Assembly: GCA_014529385.2 (NCBI GenBank)
Contig: CM043967.1
Coordinates: forward strand, 6,029,001-6,093,000
DNA from: Adiantum capillus-veneris
Lineage: Eukaryota > Streptophyta > Polypodiopsida > Polypodiales > Pteridaceae
DNA length: 64,000 bases
Reading direction: 5' to 3'
Positions 11,401-22,929 of this stretch are shown one piece after another. The notes below the pieces were generated by a model. It saw only the letters and a list, made by a program, of their open reading frames with translations. It was not told where the DNA came from and ran no database searches. Made by a program: the position numbers and the translations under genes. Positions within the stretch are counted from its first letter, which is position 1. Each line of letters begins with the position of its first letter.

Positions 11401-11585
11401 AGAAAGAGGAGAGGGAAGGAGCATACTTGGCTCTCCTTCCTCTCCTCGTGTGTGTGCGGGGGGGGGATAGACAGAGAGCGGCGCGGGTATACCTGTTTCG
11501 CTAGAGCGCTAAAACTTTGATTTGAGATTTGAGTTTTTGGCACTCGCGGATTATTTTTTACTCTATCAGAGTCTCTATGCAACAA

Positions 11586-11676
11586 ATGATATAGCGACGC
11601 TCATAGCAACACGGTGGATTTTCACATTTGAGCATCGCACTGCTAGCGTCGCTAATATGAAGAACCTCTTGTAGTG
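11586..11676. mobile_element. Terminus of a CACTA-type DNA transposon (one end only)
   Basis: Plus-strand AGAACCTCTTGTAGTG at 11661-11676 is the reverse complement of CACTACAAGAGGTTCT, a typical CACTA terminal inverted repeat. Just inside it are subterminal TAGCGACGCT and CTAGCGTCGCTA words in opposite orientations, as these elements usually carry. The other end was not found to the left, so it is probably a truncated or solo end. Confidence 0.55.
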
Positions 11677-12480
11677 AAGCGTTACAATGCGTGGAAGGAA
11701 GACCTATTATCACATACATGTAATAAGTCCATAACTAATTCCAATGCACTTTAGGTGGTAGTATCCTTGCAACGTCATGGGAGAGACATTTGCAAAAAAC
11801 TAATGTAATTCTATCAGAGAATCTAGTACTTACTTGTAGATTCACTAGAAATTAACTTATGAAAAGGAGAGAGTTTTCCCTTAACAGAATTCTATAGAGG
11901 AGATTAGAGATTTTCCTAGGCTGATTTCATTGCACATTTGCACATTGACATTACACTATGCACATAATTCAAAGAGAATACCACAATTAAGATTGATAAC
12001 TTAATTGATCCTCAACTTAATTGATGAGGATCGGATGCGGATTTGCTTAGATCTAGTCCTCCCTCTAAGAGGGTCTTTGTACTATAATTCTCTCTCTCAA
12101 AGAGATGATTACAACACAACTTGTGCACTTACGTAGCTTTCCTCAAACCAAGAAGATAGTGTACTTCAAGATTCCATGGTGTAACTCTCCTTCCCAAGCC
12201 TTCCTAAACACCCTAGCAAGAAGAAAGAATTGCGAGGTAATAGATAGAGAGGGTGAACGAAGTAGTTCCAAGCAAGAGAAATGGTACTTTGTATATGCTT
12301 ACTCCATGAGGAAGATCATAGCATAGCTTATCATAATAGATTAGTAGAAGATGATGATGAAAAGAAGATCTTTCACTTGCTTGGATTTGCATGTATAGCC
12401 AAGATCTTGAACATAGAACCCATCTCTATAGCTCCCATGAGAAATAGGGAGAGAGATAAGGTTTGCTTGGCCACTCTTGG

Positions 12481-12483
<3 letters not shown>
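11677..12483. other. Unassigned sequence
   Basis: No gene recognised. It contains ordinary AT-rich DNA with short frames that show no motif. Confidence 0.4.

Positions 12484-12533
<50 letters not shown>
12484..12533. repeat. (GA)25 microsatellite at an R2 boundary
   Basis: A pure GA run. The equivalent tract (as CT) bounds the second, inverted R2 copy at 29774-29858. Confidence 0.95.
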
Positions 12534-12537
<4 letters not shown>

Positions 12538-13243
12538 CAACGAGCCCTTGCTTTTGTATTCATGCAAACTTGCTATCTCCCCCATGTGGAAGGACCAAAA
12601 TTTGGTCCAATTAGCAATGAACACTCAAAAATGCAACTCATGCATGCTCACACACATGTCCTCTCTTGCCAAACTTGAAAACTTGTGCCCCCTCTCCCTT
12701 CTCTTGGGCTTGACTTGGAAAGTGTACACACACACACACACACTCGTCCAACTTTCCGTAGAGCAAGTATAAACTACTTTGAACATGTGGCCTAGCCAAG
12801 CTTAGAAGAGAAGGAATATAATAAATTTTAAGATAAGGAAGGGTTCATGTAATCTTAGACTTTAGCTTTTCCCTTTCACTTATTAAAAACCATAAACTTA
12901 CCCCTTTATTTAATTAGCTCGTGTGCAAGATCTTCGCACAATCCGTTTGAGGCTTTATGCAGCTAAACCGAGATAGAGCCTACTTATTAATTTAGGACCT
13001 GCTAAATTAAGATGGAATTCGGTAAAAGTAAGATGCATGATTGGGCTTTAAAGATTTACCTCTTGTACAAAACCTTAGCACAGTGCTTTGGAGGTGGTAC
13101 GAATCTTTTTTCAAAACTTACCAAATTTAGATTTTCTAAATTTAGACTATTTGTGCAAGTTAAAAATTTACCCTAAGGCTTTTTAGACTTCATACTTGGA
13201 GTTTCATAAATAATTTTAATTACTTGGATTTAGCACATCTACT
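12534..13243. repeat. Dispersed repeat R2, copy A, part 1
   Basis: This segment matches the reverse complement of about 29400-29775. Shared blocks include the sequence after the GA tract (GCTTTTGT..CATGCAAACTTGCTA), the leader-like block near 13000-13080 and the AGACTTCATACTT block near 13180. Copia-1 interrupts it at 13244 and the match resumes at 18413. No gene is visible. Confidence 0.7.
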
Positions 13244-13504
13244 TGTTACCATATACATGTGGTAGTGATGTGTGTGAACACATCACTACCACATGTGTGT
13301 GATGTGCGTGAACACATTAGGACCGCCGGGGCATTTTTTCCCTCTTTATGAGGTTTTTCCCCCCGTACATTGTATATACGCCCATCACTCTAGGGCTATC
13401 TATCTTTCCATTGCATACTAAGAAACACACTCTCTATTGTGTGCCTTGAGCTTCCTTCGTCTTCTCCAAGCTCTGTGCGTTTCTCTGCAACCCTAATTCC
13501 AACA
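13244..13504 (+). repeat. 5' LTR of copia-1
   Basis: 261 bp. It contains a 34-bp extra block compared with the 3' LTR, forming a 19-bp-arm hairpin at 13255-13296. Confidence 0.95.
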
Positions 13505-13506
13505 AT

Positions 13507-13518
13507 TGGTATCAGAGC
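13507..13518 (+). other. Primer-binding site of copia-1 (tRNA-Met)
   Basis: TGGTATCAGAGC lies two bases after the LTR. This is the standard primer site of plant copia elements. Confidence 0.95.
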
Positions 13519-13866
13519 AGGTCACGTCCTCCTAGGCTTAGTCGCCAGCTGCTCCAGCACACGCTTGCTCACTTTCTCCGATTTCAATGAGCTTTGGCGA
13601 GCGTTCGTAGGTCGACAAATATTTTGGGTCAGCTCGTAGAGCTGGGTCTGCTCAGAATTTTGATTTCGGCTCATTTCGGCCTCCGTTTCCACTACAGGAA
13701 GTATTGCATAGGCTATTTCGTCATTTTGTGCAGAATTTATGTCAGTGCCTTTTTTTGCATAACATGTGCCTTATAGTCTTCTACGGTTTGTGCTATATAG
13801 CACAGGTTGTTCCCGCTCCATTTCTTCTATTTTCGGGCAGTTTTCACATCAGGTGCAGCATTTACC

Positions 13867-14930
13867 ATGGTTGACAACAACAACACAGATGTGTTCAAGA
13901 TGTTTGCTATGCTGAGGACGGGTTGGATGGGGACAACTACCCTATGTGGGCTTATATGATGCAACATGTTCTTGTGTCAAAGGGTGTCTAGAACATTGTG
14001 CAAGGCATTGATGTATGTCCTGGTTTTGAGGATGTAGGCGATGTTGAGGATGTTGCAGGTCTTGCTGCAAGGATTGCAGCTGTTAGAGTTGTTTTGCCTA
14101 CAGCAGAACAAGCTTGTTGGGATGTTAAGGATGCGCAGGCTCATGCATTGATTGCGTTTTCTGTGAAGCGCACCATTGTTCCTCACATCCGTTCAACAAA
14201 ATCTACAAAACAAGCTTGGGATATTCTAGCAGGTCTTTATGCAAGCCGCAATGAGGCTAAAATTGCTTTGTTGCGTAAAGAGCTGGAGTCGAAGATTATG
14301 CATGAGGAAGATGATATGGACACTTTCCTTGCTAGTGTCAAGGATATCAATGAGCAACTTATTTTTGCACGTGAAGTTATTTCAGACATTTCTCTTGTGC
14401 AGACTGTTCTTGATGCCTTACTGGATTCTTACCAGACTTTTGATAGTACTTGGAGACTTATGACCCAAGGAAATCTAGAAGTTTTCAAGTTTGATGCATT
14501 ATGCACATGGCTATTGCAAGAGTCACTTTCCAGAAAAAACAGGACTAGACAGTGTGTAGTTGAACAGGTTTTTATTGCTTCTCAAAGAAAGGGTGGTAAC
14601 AGCAATGCAGCCACTTCTTATGGTTCTGCTGCGAGTGGCAAAAATTCTGTTCTAATGCTTCTGCTGGTAGCAATTCGTCTAGAAATTTTGGTGATAAGGG
14701 CAAAAAGAAGATGCGTTGCCATTATTGTAAAGCCAATGATCACTTGATCAAGTCGTGTCCTAAGTTGAAGGCCAAAGAGGCTAAGAAGAAAGAGGATGGT
14801 TCCACTGCAAATGCTAGTTCCACTACAAATGTAGCCATTGTTGAGTCTTCTGTGAAAGGAGATTGTGTTGCTGATGTTGATGCAGAATGGGCTTTTAGCG
14901 CAAAGTGCACTTACAATCCTGTTGTCCATG
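13867..14930 (+). pseudogene. Copia-1 gag (nucleocapsid)
   Basis: ATG at 13867 starts MVDNNNTDVFKMFA. A frameshift follows within 20 codons and a Trp-to-stop change (TAG 13989-13991) further on. The main frame 13998-14747 contains the UBN2/gag core (AWDILAGLYASRNEAKIALL and LLDSYQTF), about 250 codons. Another shift near 14640 puts the zinc knuckle at 14711 in a new frame: CHYCKANDHLIKSC, a complete Cys-x2-Cys-x4-His-x4-Cys. A Lys/Glu-rich stretch follows. In intact copia elements this part builds the virus-like particle and binds the RNA. Copia-2 has the same protein with different breaks. Confidence 0.92.
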
Positions 14931-14934
14931 ATGC

Positions 14935-16354
14935 ATGCTTGTCAGTTGTGCTGCAGATTCACATGTGTGGTATTTCGACAGTGGTGCTACAAAGCACATT
15001 ACCTCACATCGTGAATTGTTTACCTCTGTCGAGTCTGTCCCTCATGGAAATTCAGTCACTTGTGCCAACAACGCCTCTTATCCCGTTCAAGGAGTTGGAA
15101 AGATTGTGCTCACTGCTGCTAATGGCAGTTCCTTCACACTTGTTGATGTACTTTACGTACCTGGGATCAAGAAGAATCTCTTGTCTGTATCCGCACTTTC
15201 TAGACTTGGACTTGTAGTCAAATTTGTGGATGACAGATGTACAGTTCATGATCTCAATTTTGGTGATGAAATTGTTGCATCTGGGCTTTTGTGCCGTGGG
15301 CTGTATAAGCTCACTTTGTATGACAAGTGTGGACAAAATTTTTCAAATGCAGTTGTAGATTCAAGGGCTATTTCAGATGCAAAACTTTGGGATACACGTT
15401 TTGGTAATCTAAATTTTGCCAGTTTGCTGCGTTTGCAAAAACTTGATATGGTTGCTTCTTTGCCGCCTCTTGAAGCACCTGTCAAACATGTTTGTGAAGG
15501 CTGTATTTTGGGTAAGATGCAGCGTTCTAAATTTCCAAAGGATGGTTCAGTTCGGGCCACATGTAGGTTGCAACTTGTGCATAGTGATGTTTGTGGGCCC
15601 ATGCAAACTCCGTCCTTGGGCAATTACGTGTACTTCGTGACTTTCATTGATGATTACTCCAGGCATGCATGGGTATTTCCGCTTAAAGCGAAGTTTGAAT
15701 TTTTTATGTGCTTCAAACAATTTTTGGCTATGGCTGAAAATGTCTCGAAATGTACTATGGGCACCCTCCGTTCCGATCGAGAGGGGGAGTAAATGTCTCA
15801 TGAATTTAATGCATTTCTATCTAGTCGTGGCACAAAACATCAATGTACAATGCCTTATACACCTCAGCAAAATGGTGTTGCTGAGAGGAAAAACAGATCA
15901 TTGACGAAAATGGCACGATGTATGGTCAAAAGTCAAGCTTTGCCGCATTCCTACGAAAGCTTTGCATTCTATTACTCCATATGAAGCATGGCATGATAGA
16001 AAGCCTTCTATTGAGCACGTGCGTGTTTTTGGCTGTTTGGCATATGCTTTGGTGCCACAAGTGCAACGCAGAAAATTGGATGATAAGGTTGTCAAATGTA
16101 TTTTTTTTGGTTATAGTGCTGAAAGAAAAGGTTATAGGTTGTATCATCCGCAAACAAAATGTATTCTGGTTTCTCGGGATGTAGTGTTTGTAGAAGATTC
16201 TATTCAGCCCTTCCTTTCATGTACTAGAGACAGTAATGTAAGACCAAAGGACATTTATGACGCTTTGTTGCCTCTTTTCAGTGGATGTGGAAATACAAAT
16301 GTAAGTTCCAATGAGGCAAATGTACAGCCTATGGGGGTTTCTGAAAATGTTTAG
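14935..16354 (+). pseudogene. Copia-1 protease and integrase
   Basis: The frame 14935-15792 begins with the aspartic protease motif WYFDSGATKHIT (catalytic Asp at about 14977). The GAG-pre-integrase zinc region follows (FGNLNFASLLRLQ ... CEGCILGKMQ), in which one His of the HHCC set reads as Asn. The integrase core then reads HSDVCGPM, TFIDDYSRHAWVF and TLRSDREGE, where a Tyr codon has become TAA at 15790-15792. After it the sequence continues as PQQNGVAERKNRSL. A 50-bp deletion near 15950 (compared with copia-2) shifts the frame again, and 15962-16354 holds the C-terminal integrase region (YEAWHDRKP, FGYSAERKGYRLY). Not functional. Confidence 0.92.
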
Positions 16355-16428
16355 ATCAGCCTATTACTGATGCAGATGTACATGATGTACTTGATGAGGA
16401 AAGGGCTGAAAATGAGCAGGCTAGAGGT

Positions 16429-18111
16429 ATGCCAAAATGGCTGGTGCACACTTTGCGTGACAGTAAATTGGATGCACCTTTGTCTAGTCGTACTCGTTCA
16501 GGCTCTCGCCATGCATCTTATGCATCAGATTGTTATGCTTTGGCTGTGTCTAGCTTACATGATGTTGAGGAGCCTCTATCTTTTGATGAAGCACATAATT
16601 CAGAAAATTGGATGGTTGCCATGTAATCAGAATATGATGCACTTATAGAAAATGACACATGGACTTTATGTGATTTGCCTCCTGGAAAAAAGGCCATTGG
16701 TACGAAGTGTGTTTACAAGTTAAAACGCAAGCCGGATGGTGAGATCGATCGCCATAAGACTCGACTTGTTGCAAAGGCTTATGCACAGCAAAAAGGCATT
16801 GATTATGAAGAGAATTTTGCTCCCACTTGTCGTATGACTACTGTGCATTTTCTATGTGCATTGGCAGCTCATTTTGGTTGGGATGTACATCAATTAGACA
16901 TTGTTACCGCTTTCTTGAATGGTGACATATTTGAGGAAGTTTATGTAACGCAGCCTCGCGGTTTTGTCATAAAAGGACAAGAGGACAAAGTGTGCAGATG
17001 TAAGAAGGCTTTGTATGGGTTGAAGCAATCTCCTTGTGCTTGGTATGAGAAAGCTGACACTCATTCCTTGAATCGAGGCTTTCGTAACAGTCCAACAAAA
17101 AACACATTGTATGTAAAGCGTGAGGATGATGTAATTCTCATTGTGGTTCTTTATGTCGATGATTTGTTAATCACTGGACCAAATGAGAGACATATTGTTG
17201 AATTTAAGGCTGATTTGAATGCTAATTTCAAGATGAAAGATTTGGGGCTGTTGCATCATTACTTGGGTATACAGTTTAAGCAATGTGATGGTGGTATTGC
17301 TTTGTGTCAGAAAAGTTACATAAAAACATTGCTATGTAAGTTTGGACTTGAGAATTGCAAACCTATTGCCACTCCCATGGAAACAGGTTTCAAGTTGAGT
17401 CTATATGATGCTGGCAATCTTGCTGATGTCACTCTTTACCAAACTGTTGTTGGCTGCCTCATTTATGTATGCAACACAAGGCCAGATATTCAGTTTGCAG
17501 TCTCACAGGTTAGCAGATTTATGCATAGCCCAGGGTCTAAGCATTGGCAAGTTGTCAAGAGGATTTTCCGCTACCTTAGTGGCACTTTACATCTTGGCTT
17601 GTTTTATCCGAAGGGGGGATCATTGCCGCCAGACTTACATGCTTTTTTGGACTCAGATTGGGCTGGTTGTTTTGACACGTGAGCGTCCACAAGTGGTTTT
17701 TGTTTCATGCTTGGCAGTTCATGCCAATATCATGGTTGAGCAAGAAGCAACCTTCTCTGGCCACTTCGAGTTGTGAGGCTGAGTACAAGGCAGTCTTCAC
17801 AGCTACGGTTGAGTGTGTATGGCTCAGACGCCTTATGGCTGATTTGGGTGTTGGACAGGACACTGCCAATACTATCTACACTGACAGTCAGAGCACATTG
17901 GCAGTTGCGAGGAACCCAGATTTTTCATGCTTGCACAAAGCACATTGAGGTGCATTACCACTATGTCAGGGAGAGGCTCTCAATAGGAGAGATCAGCTTG
18001 GCTTATGTGCCAACACAGGACAACCTTGCAGATCTTTTCACAAAGGCATTGTCTCGTGACAAGCTTGAAGCTTTCTGCAAAGCTTTGGGCTTACTCCCCT
18101 TTATGGACTGA
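16429..18111 (+). pseudogene. Copia-1 reverse transcriptase and RNase H
   Basis: After a stop at 16624-16626 the frame 16675-17682 covers most of the RT: KWVYK-like block (KCVYKLKRKPDGEIDRHKTR), FAPTCRMTTV, QLDIVTAFLNGDI (catalytic Asp), ALYGLKQSPCAWY and YVDD at 17152-17163, then the RNase H start at FLDSDWAGC. An Arg codon has become TGA (17680-17682). The RNase H continues in shifted frames at 17679-18111 with SSCEAEYKAVF, IYTDSQSTLAVARNP and LADLFTKALSRDKLE, ending FMD-TGA. All catalytic motifs are still readable, so the breaks are mostly point changes. Confidence 0.93.
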
Positions 18112-18176
18112 TCATGTCCTCAGTGCATGGCACTTCCCTTTACTCATGTGCCAGATCTCGTTCACTGCATCACTCC

Positions 18177-18186
18177 AGGGGGGATT
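18177..18186 (+). other. Polypurine tract of copia-1
   Basis: AGGGGGGATT directly precedes the 3' LTR. Copia-2 has the same tract. Confidence 0.85.
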
Positions 18187-18412
18187 TGTTACCATATACA
18201 TGTGGTAGTGATGTGTGTGAACACATTAGGATCGCCGGGGCATTTTTTCCCTCTTTAGGAGGTTTTTCCCCCATGCATTGTATATATGCCCATCACTCTA
18301 GGGTTCTCTATCTTTCCATTGCATACTAAGAAACACACTCTCTATTGTGTGCATTGAGCTTCCTTCTTCTTCTCCAAGCTGTGTGTGTTTCTCTACAACC
18401 CTAATTCCAACA
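18187..18412 (+). repeat. 3' LTR of copia-1
   Basis: 226 bp, TGTTACC to TTCCAACA. The CTACT target duplication follows at 18413. Confidence 0.95.
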
Positions 18413-19640
18413 CTACTTTCTATTTGTAGCTCTTATAGTTACCCTAGGTAGTCTCCTTTGTCTTGTACTTTTGATCAAGGCTGCTCACGGTAGAATCCTT
18501 GCTCTTTTATACGACTTCTCTCCTTTGGTCCCAAGCCTTTGACCGAGCTGGTCCATAAGCACTTCAATCAGCTTCACTTGTTCTCTTTTATTTTCCTTGA
18601 ACTTAAAACTAATGGCCAAATTAAGATAGAAAGTACTTTCAGAAGGTTAGAAATTAATTTTCATGACAAAATTTTGGGCACTAAGATTTGTAACAACCCT
18701 TATATAAGTAGGCAAGTCATACAACTAGATTTTTGTAACCTAACACTCCATATAAAGCCATGTATATGCCTACTTTCCATAAACAAAGTCATACAACTAG
18801 CTTTTTGTAACCTAACACTCCATATAAAGCCATGCATATGCCTACGTTCCATAAACAAAGAGTTTTTTGGCAAAATTTTGAAGCCAATGTACTCACTAAC
18901 CTACAAGTAAATTTTCAGTAGCACAAAGGCCCAATTTATAACATATTCCATTTTGTCATGCATTCTTTCTCTGAACTCAATTTATGTTTTGGTTGTTTTG
19001 TGTCAGACTGTGGTTGTGGATGTTATGTGTTGAAGTAAAACACATAAAATCCATCTTGTAAGACCATGCTATGTTTAGAATTGCATCCCTACAAAGATAT
19101 TGTAGAAGTACCAACCTGGGTACTTACAGCACCTCATGTACAAAAAAGTACTTGAAAAGGGATTTTAAAACCACCAATTTAAGCACCCTATATGAAAATA
19201 GGTACTTGTAAAGGGTGTTGAAAGACCACCAACAATGATACTTAAAGTACCTAATATATAGATAGGCACTATAATGTGTAGATAGGTACTAGGCAATGTA
19301 CTACCTAATTTGAAGATTTTTACATGTAGAATATGCACTTCAAAGTACTTTCAAACAATCCAAAAACCCCGTTTAAGTACCTAAATAGGACGCCAAGCAC
19401 TTGAAACCATGAACTACATTTTCATGTAGGATGGTAACTCGAATAACTACCTCTAAGTTTATAGAGATAGTAATCATAAAGTACCTTGAAGTACATTTTC
19501 ATGTAGGACAATAACTTGAATAACTACCTCTAGTTTATAGAGACTACCATTATGGTACTATAAAATCCCTATAAACGTAAGTAGCTACATGCTAAATTTT
19601 CAATTATGTGTTTTTGAAGGAGGACTCAAGTATGACAAAC
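18413..19640. repeat. Dispersed repeat R2, copy A, part 2 (GTAC-rich)
   Basis: This continues 12534-13243 after copia-1 and matches the reverse complement of about 28500-29400 (for example the block with GGTCCCAAGCC and GTCCATAAGCACTT). An internal tandem pair of about 75 bp lies at 18715-18860 (CATACAACTAG.TTTTTGTAACC twice). From about 19080 to 19560 the word GTAC, mostly as AAGTACCT or AGGTACTT, occurs about fourteen times in 480 bp. No gene found. Confidence 0.65.
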
Positions 19641-19891
19641 AAAAATCGAAGTAAAAAATATGTATATTAGGATCCGAAGAGACAAAGACCAACTTTGTAA
19701 TCTACATCACCACCTGGAAACTAGCTCATAGTTGTAGCCCTCAACCAAATAGGAATTTTCACGGATACAATTATTCCATGAATATCTTAATTTCCATGTT
19801 GTTTTATATTTTTATTTGAGAACTTCAAGAGGAAGAAGCATGCCCCATATTCATTGGTATTCGTGGAAAAGGAATCACCTATTGTAACCCC

Positions 19892-20127
19892 GGGGAGGTC
19901 ACCTAATAAAATGTAACCTATCACGTTCAACAGAAGGGTATTTAATGTTCTTGAAACTTACAAAAATATATATACATAAGGACATTATTTTTTCAAATCT
20001 GAAAAAAACTTATAGATTTTAAAAGAAAAGGATACATTATATTCGTAACAAAATTCATAGATAAGGGGTTTTACAAACATATCTTGAACGCACATGATAT
20101 GGTAGTTTTACACATAGTGAACCCCCC
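19892..20127. mobile_element. MITE-like repeat R3, copy a
   Basis: The two ends look like imperfect inverted repeats: GGGGAGGTCACC... on the left and, inverted, GGGGGGTTCACT... on the right, both followed by a CACG..TTCAA-like block. The right 150 bp recurs at 51360-51513, ending in the same AGTGAACCCCCC. Size is about 236 bp and no coding potential is seen. No convincing target duplication was identified. Confidence 0.45.
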
Positions 20128-21229
20128 GAGACTATAACACATAGAGCATCACGGATTGCATCATGGTGCCGCATAGGAAAATTTGATCCTTTGTCATCAC
20201 ATAATTGATCACTTTCTTCACCATTCCCATCGGAGGGTTCAATGGTTGTACTAAAAACTCTTGACATGTGTATTAATTAGGCATAGCCTCCAATGTTGTG
20301 ACATAGAAAATGAGTAGAAACATGAGAGAGTTCTATAGCAAAGCACACATTTTTCATGCTTGGAGTATCCGTTCACACAATGCAATGACCATGAGCCTTC
20401 TTCCACACTCTCTTTTAATTACATTTCGTTTCCCTAGGCACATCATCCCCCTTCAACCTCACAACAAATTTGATTCACCCCAAACTAGGTATTTTCACCA
20501 TGAAAATTATGCTTCAAGAAGTTGACCACATCCTTTTCACATTTCATGTGCCATGCATTAGGCTTCAATTTCTCATGTGTCTAATCCCTTTTGATGATTA
20601 CACTGGCCCTATCATGCTCTCCTTTGACATGGCCTAATGGAAAGAAAATCCATAGCATCTCAATTTCAAAAAACGAGCAATACAAACACTTGAAAGCATG
20701 TTTTAGAGTTAGAGAAATGTGTATACCTTGACACAAAGAAAAAGTGTCTAGATGCCTTGAATTGAGCAGTGCATCCATATGAGTGGACCCAATGCCACTT
20801 CAAAAAATTGAATCCTTGTTGCTTTAGCCATACACTGCATTTATAGGCAATGTTGTACAAAAAATTAGTTAGCCTCCTTTCAAACATAAGTGATGTGCAC
20901 CAAGATTGTGAATTGTGAAGAGTACCAATGCATTGATTGGAGATCATTTTTCTCCTCAAAGGAGTAATTTCTACAAAAGATTAAAACAAAAACTTCCACA
21001 TTAGAAAATCTTTGTATGCAGTCTTTGAACTATTGAGATTATCACATGGCAATAAAAGTGTTTGATGTGGGTGGTTAGATAGTTTTGAAGGGAAAACACA
21101 AAATCCTTGTATCCCATTTTCTTAGGGAGGAGATCCTTACGCTTCTTGTGTTCCTTATGGGTTCAGGAAGCATCTTCAAATACATGCATTGAAATTTGGA
21201 CTGCATTCTCAAAGTTTTCTCTTGGAAAG
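20128..21229. other. Unassigned sequence
   Basis: Minus-strand frames at 20666-20959 (97 codons) and 20581-20778 look weakly protein-like, rich in Cys, Phe and Trp. They match no family I recognise. It may be debris of a transposon gene. Confidence 0.3.
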
Positions 21230-21744
21230 AGTAATAACCATTGTAATGGAAATGGCCTATGAACTTTGAGAATAGCAGAATTAAGAGAATTAGAGTGAGC
21301 ATTTTTGTGAGACTACTTTGAGAACATAGAGGGTGAACTTAATTAGCGGTAGCAACATAGCCATAGTACTTGATTTACTTGGCATGAACAATACTTTTTC
21401 AAAAAAGAGAGTTTAGAGAAATTGACAACAACTCAGGACCCAAGGCCTCAGCCCCAAATCCTCAAACACCTGAAAAGGTGGAGAGAGCTAGCGGGGAATG
21501 GGGGTAGGGAAGAGGAAGAAGAAACATTCATAGAAGAAAGAAATAGTTCCTCACTTATCATGACTCTTCTTGCTTAGCATACATAATAGCATAGTAATGA
21601 AGATGGATACGATGGAAAGCTTAAGCATTGGAGCATGGCTCTTGGTTGGATTTGCATTCCATGGCACAGACTCTTGGTGTAGGCTCTCAACTTCTCTACT
21701 AGCTTGGGGAAGGAGTTGGATCTCTTGCACTTTTCACTTCACAC

Positions 21745-21792
<48 letters not shown>

Positions 21793-22790
21793 TAGGAGGG
21801 TATATTCTGCAACCATGCCTCCTTCTTGCTTGGGTCGATCCCCTCTTCTAGCTCAAGATGAAATCTCATTGGCCTTCCCAAGCCTAGCCAATCACAAGCT
21901 TGGTGCATATCAAGCAACAAGGGTAGCCTTGGGACAAGTGTCCCCCTTTCCCGTTTGAGAGAGAGGACTTGATAAATGAATACACAATAAATTAAATCAA
22001 CTAAATTATCATTGGACCCCTTGGGAGGCCAACCAATAGGATGTAGGCACAACATGAAGGCAACATGAAGGGGAGCTTGACATGTGTCCTTGTTGCTTCC
22101 TTGGTCTAGGGTTGCCTTCTGTGAGGGTACACGTGTGTGTTCTCTCTCATACCCTTCTTGTAGGGTTCGCCCCCTCCTTGTAGGGATCTTTGTTGACTTT
22201 TGTGACACCTCAAGCCCTTCAACCTTGGGCCCGGTTCCTAAGGCCCTTAAGCCCCTCAAGCTTGGGCCGGGTTCCCACCTCAAGTACAACCCTAGTTTTA
22301 CTTAATCATGACAAGCACCTCAAGCATCTCGGTCATCAAGAACCTCAAGCATCTCAGTCGTCCCAAGCACAACGAGCACCTCAAGCTTGGGCCGGGTTCC
22401 CACCTCAAGCACAACCCTAGCTTGCCTAAGGTCAAACGACTTTTAACACTAACCATTGGAGGTATTTAATGAAGCTAATGCTAATGTCTTTAAGCTCCAT
22501 TAGCTAGCCTTGCTCTTGGACAGATCACCTCTCATTTGGACCCTTTTACCATTGGCCTTGTGTTGAGACAGATTTAGAAGCACATGTCTATATTCTAATC
22601 CTTGTTCCCATTTATTATCCCACATTAAATGATCATTTTAATATTAGAAAATCACTTGTGTTGGTGAGATATTAGATTTTATGGCATTACCTCTCTCTTA
22701 AAATCATAGCCATCCTTGACTATGAGGTAGAAGAGATAAAGCCTTAGTCATTAGTCAATGTTTCTTAGCGGGTAGAGGATCCCTTTTTAC
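21230..22790. repeat. Dispersed repeat R1, copy a
   Basis: The left part (21230-21750) is nearly identical to 31615-32320. The right part (21700-22690) is nearly identical to 27112-28095, and its last third recurs at 47221-47600. It carries a GA tract (21748-21790) and, at 22200-22420, an irregular minisatellite built on CACCTCAAGCATCTC. No gene on either strand. It could be a long LTR or a non-autonomous element, but termini were not determined. Confidence 0.7.
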
Positions 22791-22929
22791 CCTACAACAT
22801 CATTCCACAATGGATGAATAATCCATTTGGTGCTTGAGAGACGTGATTGTCGTAAGCATGTCTGCTCTTTAGTCCATTTCATTCTCCCAAGTACGTCGTC
22901 ATCACAAACATGATTCTAAGCATGCATAC

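Larger units (their letters stand above)
13244..18412 (+). mobile_element. Copia-1: full-length Ty1/copia LTR retrotransposon, degenerate
   Basis: LTRs lie at 13244-13504 and 18187-18412, both TGTTACC...TTCCAACA, and are flanked by a perfect 5-bp duplication CTACT (13239-13243 and 18413-18417). A PBS complementary to tRNA-Met (TGGTATCAGAGC) and a polypurine tract sit in the right places. Domain order gag, protease, integrase, RT, RNase H is that of Ty1/copia. The coding part has several stops (TAG 13989, TAA 15790, TAA 16624, TGA 17680), frameshifts and a 50-bp deletion, so it cannot move by itself. By eye the LTRs differ at about 13 bases plus one 34-bp insertion in the 5' LTR, which suggests an old insertion. 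Copia-2 at 37321-42500 is the same family. Confidence 0.95.

Noticed and set aside
11044-11585. Several frames with SLSLSL, HTHTHT and REREREK runs
   Set aside because: They are produced by the dinucleotide microsatellites and change frame with repeat length.
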